A DNA stretch of 64,000 nucleotides. Origin: Diorhabda sublineata. Its lineage: Eukaryota > Arthropoda > Insecta > Coleoptera > Chrysomelidae. This document shows positions 21,798 through 35,136 of this stretch, one piece after another. Position 1 is the first letter of the stretch, and each line of letters begins with the position of its first letter. Position numbers and translations under genes: made by a program. The stretch covers positions 62,001 to 126,000 of the forward strand of contig NW_026614284.1 in assembly GCF_026230105.1 (NCBI RefSeq), given 5' to 3'. The notes beneath the pieces are model-generated. The model had not been told where the DNA came from, made no database searches, and saw only the letters and a program-made list of their open reading frames with translations.

Positions 21798-22544
21798 GCT
21801 TATTTGTTTTTGTGACATTAACAGTCTCAGTATCTTCTGGTATGTAAGTTGGATCATGTAATGAATTATCTCTGTCCACACTAAGATCACATTCAGAAAC
21901 TGCAATATCTATAAACAAGATGGGTAGATCACATTATCACTTATTATGTAGACCTACTTCCTTATTAGATTAATTAAAACTGACGGCAACAACTATAAGT
22001 TGAACATAGACTTACTTTTTTAAGAACAAATTCACGTCTATTGAGAAAGTACCATACTTACTTTGATTTATTTTTGTATCATCTGCCTCATATGTAGGAT
22101 AACATCTAGAATTATCTTCATTACCACAGAGATTAGATGTAGAAATTGCAGTATTCATATCTAAAAAGGAATGGTGCAAATGAAACAGTTTATATACATA
22201 GATCAATGATCAATTATAGAGGATTTGAAACTAATTTAGTAACTATGTATAGATTTCCATCCAAAATTTTACAAAAACAGGAACTGTTTCAGATATTTTA
22301 TAAATAATATAGTTCAACTTACCATTCAGACTTTCAATATCTTCACTCATTTGGATATCTCGTTTCTTTTTTTCCAATATATTTCTATTATTATTGAGAA
22401 AAACTATATGAGCTTCATAAAAGCCCATTTTTTTATATGGAGCCCACACCAAATCTCCTTCAATTGGAGTCAACTGCCTTGTAGGTACTATGTACAGAAT
22501 TTTGTCCTCAATAAACCTCACTAGACAGTATTTCTTACTGTTGT
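21798..22544 (-). CDS. Three phase-1 exons of the PTY-repeat protein, copy 2
   Basis: The exons are 22544-22323, 22160-22062 and 21908-21798 on the minus strand, with the same splice sites and peptides as copy 1. Differences seen in the interval fall in introns (for example AAGATGGGTAG versus AAGATAGGTAG near 21920). The exons are unbroken in all three C copies, unlike the RBM34-like gene in the same block, which fits a younger or still functional gene. Duplication age alone could also explain it. Confidence 0.6.
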
Positions 22545-23974
22545 CTATAAATAATTATCAACAGATAGTATTTACATTTTCAGCAGAAATTATCTGAACA
22601 CCCGAAGGTCAGGTGTTTGACAAAGTCCATTTCAGAATAATCGCAATACGCATCTAAAAGATTGATAACTCGACAGAATATGAAAACCATTTCGTGAACT
22701 TTTTATTTCTATGATAATGAAATTTTCAATTTTCATTCCATTTCTCAAGAAGCTACAAGTACTAAATTATAGCTTATAGAAGCAGATTGCTCACTCAATA
22801 TTGTATCTCTCATACACACTCCTGGGAAACAACCTTTGCTCAGAAAGTTTGTCAGTTATGACACACTGTTGTTGGATATCTTATTCTGATAAGTTTCCCA
22901 ACAGACAAATCCTATCTTACTTCGCTACTGCATAAAATCGTAAATACATATGCATAACTAGATTCTAAAAATACATAAAAAATATTATTTAGCATCCTTT
23001 AAACGTTAAAAATAATAACATTGGGCAACATTGTAGGTTCGTTGTTCTTTCACATTTTTAAGCTTAAACTGAGATAAGATTCTTACCCTTTGTTGTTTTG
23101 CCAGTGTTTCCCCTATTTTAATTGGTTTTGAGTGTCATTATTCTAAACAGAGTATTATTTCATGTGAACTATAACTATTGATAAAGTAAAAACTGCACAT
23201 TATTGTTGTGTGTGTCGTATTAATTCCACTTCCACGTACAACAAAAACCTTCAATTTTTAACAAAATTTCAACAAATAAATTGAATACACTCCAGAATAG
23301 ACAAAATAATAAATATATTACTGATTATATTTCTAAAACGTTTATAACACAACTATTAAACAACTCATTATAATTACGTCATATTTTATTTTTCAAAGAA
23401 ACCCGTCAGTACAAAGTACCTTATGTTCAGGATAACTAATCAAAAACCAAAAGAATAAATTGTAAAATGTACAGATGTTTCACAAAAATAAACAAACTTG
23501 ATTCGAGTTCTTACAACACAATACTTTGTTTCACTGTGTTTGTCCTCTAACACCAATAATGAATTTAATCAACTTTTTCGTTCATAATATTAGTATCACT
23601 ACACTAATGGTTAGTATTTATTATTTAGTTAAATCTATCATCGAACAGTTTATATTATTTAGTGTCGGGCATTGTATCAATTGGATACACCCCTGAGCGC
23701 GTGGAAAACAATTTCTTGTTGCGCCGTGGAAAATTTGAACCATGAACATCAAAAATGCCGACATCGAATGAGCCATCAACTGTTATTGTAAGCTTTATAC
23801 TGTGCTTTTAGCTTTTACTTTATTTCACGTTTAAGAATGACAGAAATTCGTTACTGAACGCGGTATGCAACAGAAAAAAATTGTATGAGTAATACAATCT
23901 CTCTAATTTGATTTAGAAAAGATACAAAAAATGGAATGCACTATAATTATCCAATGATATATTAAAACTAAAAT

Positions 23975-25977
23975 ACAGCGCGATTATTCTGAAATGCCAC
24001 GTGCAACACATCGGCACTTTGAAAAATGGCGACTTATATCCTAAATACACATTTTCAATTTGATTTCACATTTATCAGTAAAATTAGATATTATAATTAC
24101 CTTTTACTTTACGAAATCGATTCATACTTTCTTTTGTCGATAAAGATTATTCACCGCCAAAATAACTAAAAAACGATATGAATTAAACTGTATCTATAAG
24201 CACTTAATGATATAGCTTTACTAATGGAGAATAGAAAATGGATCATTCCAAAAGAACAAAACCGACGAATTTAGAATGATTACTGGAAAATGAACAATGG
24301 AGTTTACCAATTGCATATATTAATATATATACCTAATTAGCCACATTTATTAAGCTGGTCTACTATAATCCCCGAACTCATAGCTTCTTTGCAAATTCTT
24401 TCAAATATCATATTTGAAACATAAGATACCACTAGATGGAACTTATCAAAGTACAAAATTTTTTGCTTGTTTTTTTAACTAACATGGATTCATATTTGAA
24501 ATTCGTGAAAATAGGGTTTTATCTAGTCTTTATGTCGGGATATTCGTTCTTTATTGAAATTTTTCAATGTTTCAAATTGCAAAATAATAGCATCCAATGG
24601 GAATATTATAGGTACCTACCTAGATGGCTTCCAAACTACGCAGTTCTGTAGATTCAACGATAGAGTGCGCAGTATATATTTCAAATAATGCTGAAAAACT
24701 GTCAAATGTCAGGAATAATTTTAAGACTTGAAGTCACTGGGCCCAGTTCTTCGAATAACAAAACCCATAGAAGGAGAATTAAATACTTTATTTTGAAGCC
24801 AACATATCTATGTCTAGAGTACCTTTACAACTGTCTTTGAATCTAAATTGTATTATGTATTTCTGTTTCTATTTAGAAAAAATATAGGTATTTATGTTGA
24901 TATTTTTACCACCTGCATATATCATAAATAATGGTAAAGATTAATACAATAAATTATAGTAAACGAGCTCCAGATATATAATTCGATTAAAACTATATAA
25001 TACCTACCTATGTATTTAAAAAAATTAATTCGTTCATATGAGGTATGTATAGACATTCGATTTTAAACATCGTCGTATCTTCACTAATTCTTGTAATATT
25101 AAACCGTTCATTGTTAATCCTTTGAAGTGGCGTTCTAATCTGTTTTTAGGTGTTTTTGATGATTCGTCTCCTCTTACCAAAGTTAGTAAATTTGGACAAA
25201 ATGATTTGTGTTCAGTAGACAACAAATTTGATTACTGGAAATTATTACCGAATATACAGGGCGAACCGAGGATCTACAGTGTTTTTTTAATGAAATGTCA
25301 TGTATATTAGCATATTTTTTTTTCAAGCAGTTCAGTGACCTCCAATCACCCCTCCAATATTATTGACATTTCCTTAACCAAATTATGATTTTTTTTATGA
25401 AAATGAAAATCTTATTTGCAGATGCATACCGAAAAAACCACTGTCATCCTTCATCATAGTTACGGAACTCAAGAGAAAATAATTATGATACCATTTGATA
25501 GATAGATGGGCGATGTTTCTGGTCCATTTCCATGCCCTACAATTATACAGAGTAGCTGAAAATTATTTTTCTAATCCGAATTGTTTAAAATGAATTTTCT
25601 AGTTTGTTTTTTCAAGTGGAACAACTCGTATATTTTCGAGCGTCTGATGTAGAATATTTTTTGTACATCCACCCATATCGCTATTGTCTCTCAACAGGTC
25701 AAATTCTAGAAGCAATTAATAGTTTTGCTATTCATACATAGGTGCGCGTTCCATTAAATGCACTATTCGGACGTAGAATCGATAGTCGGCTATCTTTCCC
25801 TAGTTTTGGGTATCGCCATCTATGAATCGGGAATTCCGCTTCAAAACTTAACACGGGGTAGATTATCTAGTTACTACATATAATCAAGGATTTCATGCAG
25901 ATCATAATTTGGTAAATACCTATTCCCAGAAATGACAAAAAAGCCCAACAAAATTAGCACTGAATTCTTGTTATTGT
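23975..25977. other. Block F: single-copy segment between C2 and A2
   Basis: This segment has no counterpart elsewhere in the window. It is AT-rich. Apart from the open stretch at 25053-25310 I see no supported gene, RNA gene or transposon; the 71-codon open frame at 24436-24651 is low-complexity and unconvincing. The segment may be the ancestral right flank of C or left flank of A. Confidence 0.9.
25053..25310 (+). CDS. Candidate exon or gene relic of unknown function in block F
   Basis: An open frame of 85 codons follows a possible acceptor (GTATGTATAG|ACATTC) and ends in TAG. It encodes a peptide of mixed, protein-like composition with several Trp residues, including NPLKWRSNLFLGVFDDSSPL and KFDYWKLLPNIQGEPRIYSV. 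This composition stands out from the surrounding AT-driven frames, which are rich in I, N, K, F and Y. There is no in-frame ATG near the beginning, so if real it is an internal or terminal exon or a relic. I do not recognise a family. A weaker overlapping frame on the minus strand is treated as its shadow. Confidence 0.35.
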   Translation, partial: TFDFKHRRIFTNSCNIKPFIVNPLKWRSNLFLGVFDDSSPLTKVSKFGQNDLCSVDNKFDYWKLLPNIQGEPRIYSVFLMKCHVY

Positions 25978-28312
25978 ATATGCATGTTAAGCCGCGTTTA
26001 CACCGGCGTTAATAACACGAGTTTTTAATAAAAAGTTATTAACTTAACTGAATCGCCAAAAAATTTCTATTAACAAAAGTTAATAACTCGTGTTTTTAAC
26101 AGAAAATTGCTTGTTATTAACAAGATTTATGTTATCCATCAAGAGTCGGTAAAGATTAAAGGAAATGTGTTGTGTTTCAAACAAATGTTAATAACAGAAG
26201 TTAATAGCCTCTTTTAGCGTGTTAACTTTTGTTAATAACTGGTTCCTCTCTTCCCCGCAACCCCCTCGCCCGGCATGAGCGTTGATACTGGCGTAGTGAC
26301 TTTTAACTTTGATAACAAAACTAGCAGCCAAAAGAAAATGTTATTAAGATATGTTAATGACTTTTCTTATTAACACCTGTTAATAACAAAAATGTTAAAA
26401 AACTCGTGTTATTAACTCCGGTGTAAACGCGGCTTAACAAGGAATTTTCTGTTAAAAACACGAGTTATTATTAACTTTTGTGAAGAGAATTTTTTGGCGA
26501 TTCAGTTAAGTTAATAACTTTTTCTTAAAAACTCTTGTTATTAACTCCGGTGTAAACGCATCTTTAGTAACTGGCATTTTGTAATTAATTACTCGATTAA
26601 TTTGGCAACAAGGTTCTGTTTTTATTCGATATCAGGTATTGTCGTTCTTGTTACAGATATAGTCACAGTTATAACAAAACAGTGATAGATTTCATAGGTT
26701 GTCATTTCTACTTCATGGTTATTTTAATCCTATCTATGAAATGATATATTATTATACCGAGTTATATTTTGACCACATAATAAATTTTGAACTAATTTAT
26801 ATAATGGAATGGGGTTTTACCAGTCTCTAATTTTTATTAATTTAGTTTTTTTCGGTATTCGTCTAATTATATTCACTTCCGGTTTAATCGGAAATGATAT
26901 ACCTTTCATACTTTTCAACAATCTGAAAATCCATTCTTTTCCATTTCCAAACTACTTAGTATATTTTTTGTACTGGGTGTGATGACTTTATTATAGTATT
27001 GTTTTTTCGAAACATGTAAGGATGCATGAAGTTACTATGGAGAATGAAGACAACTACTTGTGAACGCCGAAACAGATAATTAAGAAATAAAGAAATCGAT
27101 TCACATTTACACTATCACTACACAGACATACACACTTCTCAATCTAACGCGCGTTTCCATGACTAAGTTCAACGACTTCAAACGCCCAAAAAGATACGCA
27201 AGTTTGAGTGTCTGTATAGTGGTATTGAAAAGTGTGTTCAGTATGAATTTCAGCAATGGTTCCAGTAATTCCATTTCGGATCTTTCGTAATTATTTAGTA
27301 ATTATTATAAATATTAATCGTTTCAATTCTCAATAAGGTTATTTAATGGTTGAAAGTTATGTTGTCTATCATTTCTATAGTCAACTTGTGAATCGTTACA
27401 TGTTCCCTAAAAACAATACTGATTTCAAGCATCAATATAACTATCACCCTGTACAATAACTATACTGATTAGAGTATTTTCGAAAGTGAAAAGAGTGAAT
27501 TTCCAGATTGTAGAGAATTCTACAGTGTGTTCCATCTGAAATAAAAAGTTGTCTTATTTACGAAATGCACTATTAGAGAAAGATTGATAAAAACCCAATT
27601 CCATTATATAATGGGGCTTAAAAGTTATTCAAGTTTATAATGGGTCCAAATATAATGGTGAATCGTCCTGGAAATAGTTACTTTGCGGTACGATTTGTAT
27701 GAGGTGGTATATTCAATGGTAATACAACTAGTGATTACATTTTTGGGATAAGCCTGTTGATTTATTTCAAGAAACTGAGTTGCTTGAAAAAACAACATGG
27801 ATAGTGTACTATTTGTTACCCTTGTGAGAATGTGAGAATTTTATAGGATTGGGTTTTGTTTTTGTTTCTTAGCTCTTGCACACTTATAATAGAATCACCA
27901 CCAGCTGTTATTAGTGTCACTTGTATTTTGATTTAAAAAAAAAACACAATTTTCATGAGTTGAATTCAAAATCTACTGGCCTGGGGTATTATTTATATAC
28001 TAGGTATTACATCCAATTTTTTTTATTTAATAAGCACATTAATCTGCTTCGATCTATTTTCCGGCAACGCTATAACCGATTTTTTGAGGACATACCGAAT
28101 ATACCATTATATACCGCATAAATATTTGAAGTTTCAGTTTGGGGACAGTATAACTGGTTTGCTAAAACCGTATATACCATTGTATATCGTATATATATTT
28201 GATGTTTCAGTTTGAGGACAGTATAACTGGTTTTCTAATACACATAACTATTTCTTCGAGGACAGTATAAAGTATATAGTATATACATCGGATGTCCCTG
28301 TATAAACACTTG

Positions 28313-28315
<3 letters not shown>
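25978..28315. repeat. Segmental duplication block A, copy 2
   Basis: This is near-identical to 1-2342, with a 4-bp deletion (TTGT) near 26306 and very few substitutions. It contains the second MITE-like element and the second terminal minisatellite. The stretch 26563-28060 holds no supported gene. Confidence 0.95.
25987..26562. mobile_element. Nested MITE-like element with TTAA flanks (copy 2)
   Basis: The TTAA sites lie at 25987-25990 and 26434-26437; the terminal inverted repeats are as in copy 1. It was duplicated as part of block A rather than by transposition, because the flanks match too. Confidence 0.75.

Positions 28316-28373
<58 letters not shown>
28316..28373. repeat. (AT)29 microsatellite
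   Basis: Same length as the copy at 2343. For such an unstable repeat, this argues that the A-B duplication is very recent, or that one copy is an assembly duplicate. Confidence 0.98.
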
Positions 28374-28376
<3 letters not shown>

Positions 28377-28455
28377 TTTCAGTGCATCTTCGAGTTGCAA
28401 AGAAAAAATTGGGAGTACTCCCACCCCAATAAGAGTTCAAGAACAACATAAAATA

Positions 28456-29208
28456 ATGAGAAGAAATAGTGTTACCGAAGGGATTACTAACATTCAAGTT
28501 CGTTCAAATTGTAGTAATTCTGCTGGAAAAGAATCGAGATTGATGTCGTCACTCCGTAATGTTAGAGAGAATTTATTAAAATCGCCTTATTATAATTCAA
28601 AGACTGGAATACTAGTCGATAACAATACTAAAATAGAATCAAAAGTTGAGAAAATAGTCACCATTAGAAAATCCCTTAACTCGTCGGTGAGTATTAATTA
28701 AATGTTACATAATAAAAAAATCAGCTTTTCAATTAATTTTGTGAAAAATTTGTTTCCCGTCTGTTTGCGTTCGACATGGAAATAGCTATTTTGTGACGAT
28801 TTGCAAAGAATTACATAGAAAAAATTTGATGGTGGAAAATCTATCATCGAATTTCACAGATATTATATAAAATAAAGCAGATGGGTCAAATCTCGCAGGA
28901 ATCAGCTACAGGCTATAATTATTCTAAACTCATAAAATCTTTTTTTTTTCACACTGAAAAAAATATGAAGAAGACCTATCCAGACTGAATTGTAGGATGA
29001 TAAGAACCAATGCTTCAGGTGCTCAAGTGAAAAATACGCATTTGCAAATTAAATATTCGGTTTTTTTATGTTGAACCTTTTAAATTTTCCATTTTAATTA
29101 TCCTTACTATCCTTACTTATGTTTTAATTTCGTACAATATTTTGAAATTTAGTTATTTTTAATGTTTAGGGAAAACCGAAGAAGTCCGAAAAAGAGAACA
29201 TTGGTTAA
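28456..29208 (+). CDS. Small two-exon gene of unknown function, copy 3
   Basis: Exon 1 is 28456-28686 and exon 2 is 29170-29208, identical in peptide and splice signals to copy 1 and with the same block A left flank. The intron also matches copy 1 closely. Confidence 0.45.
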
Positions 29209-29324
29209 GGAATTAATTTTGCAAAATAATAACATTGTGATACTGCAGGCAGAATTTTAATATGGTTGTGTAGTTTTCGATTTTAATTTTGTTTAGATAG
29301 TTTTATTTTTTTATTAATTGACAT

Positions 29325-30488
29325 ACAAATGCTTTTCTTTGAAAACATTACCATTTTGTTGAACTGCATTTGAGCATCTTCTTGTTTGACAAATCTGTAA
29401 AAAATGAAGGTAAAAAATGCCAATACTAATGAGAAAATATTAAAGCAATCAATAATAAAATTTAATATTAATTTCCATTAGTTACCTATGTTGAATCTGT
29501 TAATTAATAAATTTAGATAGCATTTGAAACAATATAATATATCTGATTTGGAAATTAAATATTACCTTATAAAACAAAAGATAGATACATACTCTTTATA
29601 TCATTTCTAAAACGTTTATAACACAACTATTAAACAACTCATTATAATTACGTCATATTTTATTTTTCAAAGAAACCCGTCAGTACAAAGTACCTTATGT
29701 TCAGGATAACTAATCAAAAACCAAAAGAATAAATTGTAAAATGTACAGATGTTTCACAAAAATAAACAAACTTGATTCGAGTTCTTACAACACTGTGTTT
29801 GTCCTCTAACACCAATAATGAATTTAATCAACTTTTTCGTTCATAATATTAGTATCACTACACTAATGGTTAGTATAGAATGAATAATATCTAATATCTA
29901 TAATATAGATAAAGAATAAAATTCTTTTTTGATGGAAGCGACTTTTTTGGGTATTTTTGGATCACAACGGGTATACCTTTAAACCTTAATGTCTTCTCAA
30001 TTGGTCCATATTTATATTTTTAAAACACTTTTGATATTTTTCTTTTTATAATCTATAGAAACATTTCACTATCAACTATACTATTTACAACACTATTTGT
30101 TAATAATTTATTTATTTTCAGACTACATTCTAAACTATCGTTTCCATTTACTTGTTCTTCTTCACCGTTAACCGATCCATTTAAACGGCTGCTAGCTGAT
30201 AATTTTGTTTTCTTTACCTTATTTTTTTTGGACTTGGTTCTGTAGTATCCTTATCCTGATTTAATTGTTCTTTTTCACCATCAACATCCATCATTTGATA
30301 CTTTTTTTTTTATTTTTCATTCTCTCCTTGTTGATTACCTCTCTTACCATTTTTTTCTTTGTGTTTTTTGTTCCTCGTTTGTTTTCAAAATAGATGCCGA
30401 ACTACTCACTTCATTATCGTGTTAATTCAAATTATTTTTACTAGTTGATAAGCATTTCTTTCTTCAGATTATTGTTTCCTCCATCGTT
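29325..30488 (-). pseudogene. RBM34-like pseudogene, copy 3 (second RRM deleted)
   Basis: It has the same structure as copy 1: truncated RRM1-tail exon at the left edge, ectopic 274-bp insertion at 29603-29876, RRM1 remnant with stops, and basic N-terminal remnant. It shares copy 1's variants throughout this part (for example AATTTATTTATTTTC near 30110, where copy 2 has TTTCTTTATTTTC). Confidence 0.7.
29603..29876. repeat. Ectopic block C segment inside the pseudogene intron (copy 3)
   Basis: This is the same insertion as at 3630-3903 with identical junctions and filler. It was inherited through duplication, not a second event. Confidence 0.9.
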
Positions 30489-32713
30489 TAAATGTTGTTT
30501 GATATCCAACTTTCTACCCTTACCTTCTTTCTATTCGTTTAGTTTGACTGAAATTCTCCTGACTTTAATTTTATCATCAGTGTTATTAAATCAGCTATAC
30601 TTTATATCATCATCATATGTTCAGAAAAACAATGGTTATTCTATAAGAAATTCTTATAGTGAAAGTAGATTGTTTAGAATTCAATATTTTTAATGGTTTA
30701 CAATGGATTCTGGTGTGTTTATTTTAGAAATTTTTCATTTATATTATATTCTGTTATTGACCATTATTAGTCCCTTTTTTTGTTGAAAGTATCCTTGGGT
30801 TGATATTTATATTTGAAAAATAACACGTGCGGTGCAGTTTTGGAACTCTTTTTATCTGTTTGTAGAATAGTTTGTTTACATTATATCGAGGGTTTAATAC
30901 CGATAACGAAAAATGATCGTGCAGCCCCTTCTTGGATGCCTTTGTCTTTGTTCCAAGAATTGTTTGTTTCTAATATATTTTTTTTGATATTTATGAGATT
31001 ACATTCAACAGAATTGTTAGAGAGTTAAGGACCACCCTTCACTATGAGAAATTTTAAAATCGCATTATTCTACATAAATAATAGATAGTAATACCAAAAT
31101 ATTTATATATGTTGAGGATTTAATACCGATAACAAAAATTGACCGTGAAGCCCCTTTTTAGACGCCCTCATCTTTGTTGGAAGAATTTCTTATTTACTTC
31201 ACATTTCGAATTTATTTTTGATATTCATGAGAAAAATAATGTTCAATAGAATATTTTCTTATATGGTTTATGTAATTTGGGGATGAGGACCACCCTACAT
31301 TATGGGAAGTTTTAAAATCACAGAATTCTCGATATCAAGATAACAAAAAAGTTTTGATTTTGTCTTTATACATATGCAACTAATTTTTTGGAAACATCGT
31401 TTCAAATTCTACGATCCTTAATTAATATAAAAATTTTCATGTACCTGTAATCACCAATGAAAGTACTAATTCGAAAAACGAAGGTATGTCGTAAAACATT
31501 AAAAGTATATATTACCAAAAGGAAATTACTATTATTTGCTGCCCATAACCTCTACTTATATAGCCATTTAATAATATTAAGTTATTGTGAATTGTAATAA
31601 TTAAATCTATGCCATGTTTTATTGTATGAAGTATATCTATTATCACTAATTATTCGAAACTTTCTTAGAAATATTATTAAAAATTTATATTGCTCTTTGA
31701 AAACACTATTTTATTCAATATGGAAATTATATAACAAAATATGTAATATTTAATTACTTATTATTTAATAAATCAAAACTTTTACATCTTCTCAGTTCAT
31801 TGACCCCTTTCGAATTCCTTGGGAATGTCTAGACTTGTTTTTGACTTGCGCACTTTAAATGTGACGTCACAAGCTTTAAACAATGCATTTAATTATTTAG
31901 ATAATGAAACTTTGACAGTATTACAAATTCGGGCAGACATATTTGATGCTAAATTTTCTATTCGTAAAATTTCGTGCAATTTTGTTTTCGATGGTGAAGT
32001 GAAAACTATTTTCTTATTGATATAGGTAAGATATTATTCTCTTTATGTAAAAATTAACGAGATTTGTCCAATTAAAGTTTCCATGAAAATGAACGATTTC
32101 AGTGTATTACATTTTATGGAATGCTAATGTTATATTATCATTTTATTAATATTTTCAAAGTAATTAAAATTAAGCATATTCTTCAGATAATTTGAAATTG
32201 TTTGAATCATTAATTTACTTATAAACATTAAACAAACGATAATCTAAAATATAGCATCAAATAGTTCGTTGACCCTTGTCTGTCTAGACAGCATGTCGGC
32301 CAACTTTGTATGTCGACGCAATTATTGTTCACGTCAAATCTTTTCAACTGTAATGTGTTTTTTCATATAAAAATATATATAGATATTAATATTAAAATAC
32401 CTTATTTCGATTGTAGTACAAAATAGTTATTATTAGATAAATAAAATACAGAGATACCGGATTTGTTCGATAACGACAAAAAAAACTTTCGATTTCTAGT
32501 TTTAAAAATGTGACTAATGTTGAAAATTTTTATTAGAAACATTGGAAATTCTCAGTATATCGATAGAAAATAGCTTTTATTTGAAAATTTTCGTGAAACG
32601 GATTGAAAATAAACATTAAAAATTATTTGTTTTTCTTTGATGTTTGTGGACGTGCGTGTTAACAATAATCCGATAAAGAATTTTCCGTGTTTTAATGCAA
32701 TATTGTGAAAATT

Positions 32714-32770
32714 ATGTATAAACGGAAAATTCTTAACTACCAAGATGGTGATTTCCTCATTTGTGAACTG
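32714..32770 (+). CDS. Candidate short first coding exon, copy 3
   Basis: It reads MYKRKILNYQDGDFLICEL before a GTGAGT donor, identical to copy 1. The partner exon is unknown. Confidence 0.3.
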
Positions 32771-33867
32771 GTGAGTGATTTTTTGTCTTATTTATTTGAT
32801 TTTAAATTTACTACCTAAAATATTTCTTGTCATTTGGTCTCAGATTATGGAGTGAAAACTATTTTCTTTTATATATCGGTTATATGCCGCCATTCTTTTG
32901 GAACTTTGAATTTTCAAGTGCATTAAACTGGGGATCTTTTAATAAAACAAACTTAATCTAATCGTTTTTCACATATTTTTTTTTGATTGATAGATACTCA
33001 ATACATAATTAGCTAAAGGGTTGTTACTAAACTAATAATTGAGTTTTCTGTTTCATAGAAAACTTTCCAAGTGAAGGTTTCTAATATTTTTTTTGGTATT
33101 TGTTCCTCTTGTTCAATAATTGGTGGGTATAGGAAAGAGAAAATTATTTATTGTTTGAATTTAGTGCTTAGCTGCTTCAATATCTTTGTTTTTTCGAATA
33201 GAAAAAAATTTGAGCTAATGAAGTTGTCAAGAATGTTTTTCTGGTGACTGATTTGCATTTTGAAAACTGTTTAGTCAAAACTTTCAATATTCACTTTTCA
33301 ATTATTTAATTTCTGGTGTGAGCTTCTCGGGGTACAATAATTCCTAGGTAGGTAGAAGATAGTCTTTAGGGTTGATATTTCAATATCTTTCGAGGGATTG
33401 TTATTCTATTTTTAAAATTTTATGTTTATTTTATTGTCCAAATGTAATAATTATGATTGATATTTTGATAAATTGTTGAACCTTCTCAGACCCTTTCTTT
33501 ATCCTTCCAAGAATTTTATCTTCAAAAACCAACCACCCTTTTTTGTTTATTTAAGCAAACTTATATACCTCTTCTCGATGTTTCCTTTTATAATTCGTAT
33601 TCTAAATGTAATATCCAAAATTTAGGACTTGATAAAGGCTTTATTTATTACTGGGTAGAAAATGAAACAGAAATTTTGAAACTTGAAATAAATTCTACAC
33701 TGTATGAATTCTACGTTCTTTCTTTACTTAATAAACATTTTCATGTACCTACCTGTAATCACTAATGAAATTACTAATTCGAAAAACGAAGACGTAGAAA
33801 AATTGAAAATATATAATAAGTACCTATCTAGTGTCCTAAAAAGAAACTTTGTTAAGCTTTCTTAACC

Positions 33868-34230
33868 ACTTTGTCAGATATCGTCGATTAACATCCATTG
33901 AAGCCCATTGAAGTCGATTGTCACTTTGTCTTGATTGAAAATTTTCAAAGTCTATCTTCCTCATTTGAAGTCGAATTTCAACATTTCTCATATATTTGAA
34001 TGAGTTTGCATCTAACTTTGTCAGATATCGTCGATTTACATTCATTGAAGCCCATTGAAGTCGAATCTCACTTTGTGTTGATTGAAAATTTTCAAAGTCT
34101 ATCTTCCTCATTTGAAGTCGAATTTCAACATTTCTCATATATTTGAATGAGTTTGCATCTAACTTTGTCAGATATCGTCGATTTACATTCATTGAAGCCC
34201 ATTGAAGTCGATTCTCACTTTGTGTTGATT
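33868..34230. repeat. Short 147-bp satellite patch, type a, copy 3
   Basis: Same as the patches in C1 and C2, with sharp boundaries against unique C sequence on both sides. Confidence 0.97.
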
Positions 34231-34389
34231 TGACATCTCATATTTTCTGAAAAATTGGTGTGAACTTTTTGAAACTCATTGTATATATAATTATTTAAAA
34301 AAAAATGAAAAATTAGTGGCCACCTGATAACTGAGGTATAAATTCATGATTTCTTTCACAAGCTAGAAACTAATGTGAAAATGACTTAC

Positions 34390-35136
34390 GCTTATTTGTT
34401 TTTGTGACATTAACAGTCTCAGTATCTTCTGGTATGTAAGTTGGATCATGTAATGAATTATCTCTGTCCACACTAAGATCACATTCAGAAACTGCAATAT
34501 CTATAAACAAGATAGGTAGATCACATTATCACTTATTATGTAGACCTACTTCCTTATTAGATTAATTAAAACTGACGGCAACAACTATAAGTTGAACATA
34601 GACTTACTTTTTTAAGAACAAATTCACGTCTATTGAGAAAGTACCATACTTACTTTGATTTATTTTTGTATCATCTGCCTCATATGTAGGATAACATCTA
34701 GAATTATCTTCATTACCACAGAGATTAGATGTAGAAATTGCAGTATTCATATCTAAAAAGGAATGGTGCAAATGAAACAGTTTATATACATAGATCAATG
34801 ATCAATTATAGAGGATTTGAAACTAATTTAGTAACTATGTATAGATTTCCATCCAAAATTTTACAAAAACAGGAACTGTTTCAGATATTTTATAAATAAT
34901 ATAGTTCAACTTACCATTCAGACTTTCAATATCTTCACTCATTTGGATATCTCGTTTCTTTTTTTCCAATATATTTCTATTATTATTGAGAAAAACTATA
35001 TGAGCTTCATAAAAGCCCATTTTTTTATATGGAGCCCACACCAAATCTCCTTCAATTGGAGTCAACTGCCTTGTAGGTACTATGTACAGAATTTTGTCCT
35101 CAATAAACCTCACTAGACAGTATTTCTTACTGTTGT
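34390..35136 (-). CDS. Three phase-1 exons of the PTY-repeat protein, copy 3
   Basis: The exons are 35136-34915, 34752-34654 and 34500-34390 on the minus strand. Reading frame, phases and splice sites match copies 1 and 2. Downstream of the last donor lies the satellite patch, so any 3' exon must be beyond it or lost. Confidence 0.6.

Larger units (their letters stand above)
17044..23974. repeat. Segmental duplication block C, copy 2
   Basis: This copy lacks the 274-bp ectopic insertion of C1 and C3. It ends at 23974, after which single-copy block F begins in place of block D. The stretches 18,800-20,120, 20,180-21,275 and 22,550-23,970 hold no supported gene beyond the features listed separately. 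Confidence 0.95.

Noticed and set aside
23978..24000. A 17-bp match (GCGATTATTCTGAAATG) between the start of block F and the minus strand near 9250
   Set aside because: It is a single short match in AT-rich DNA with no extension on either side; chance or a common word is the simpler explanation.
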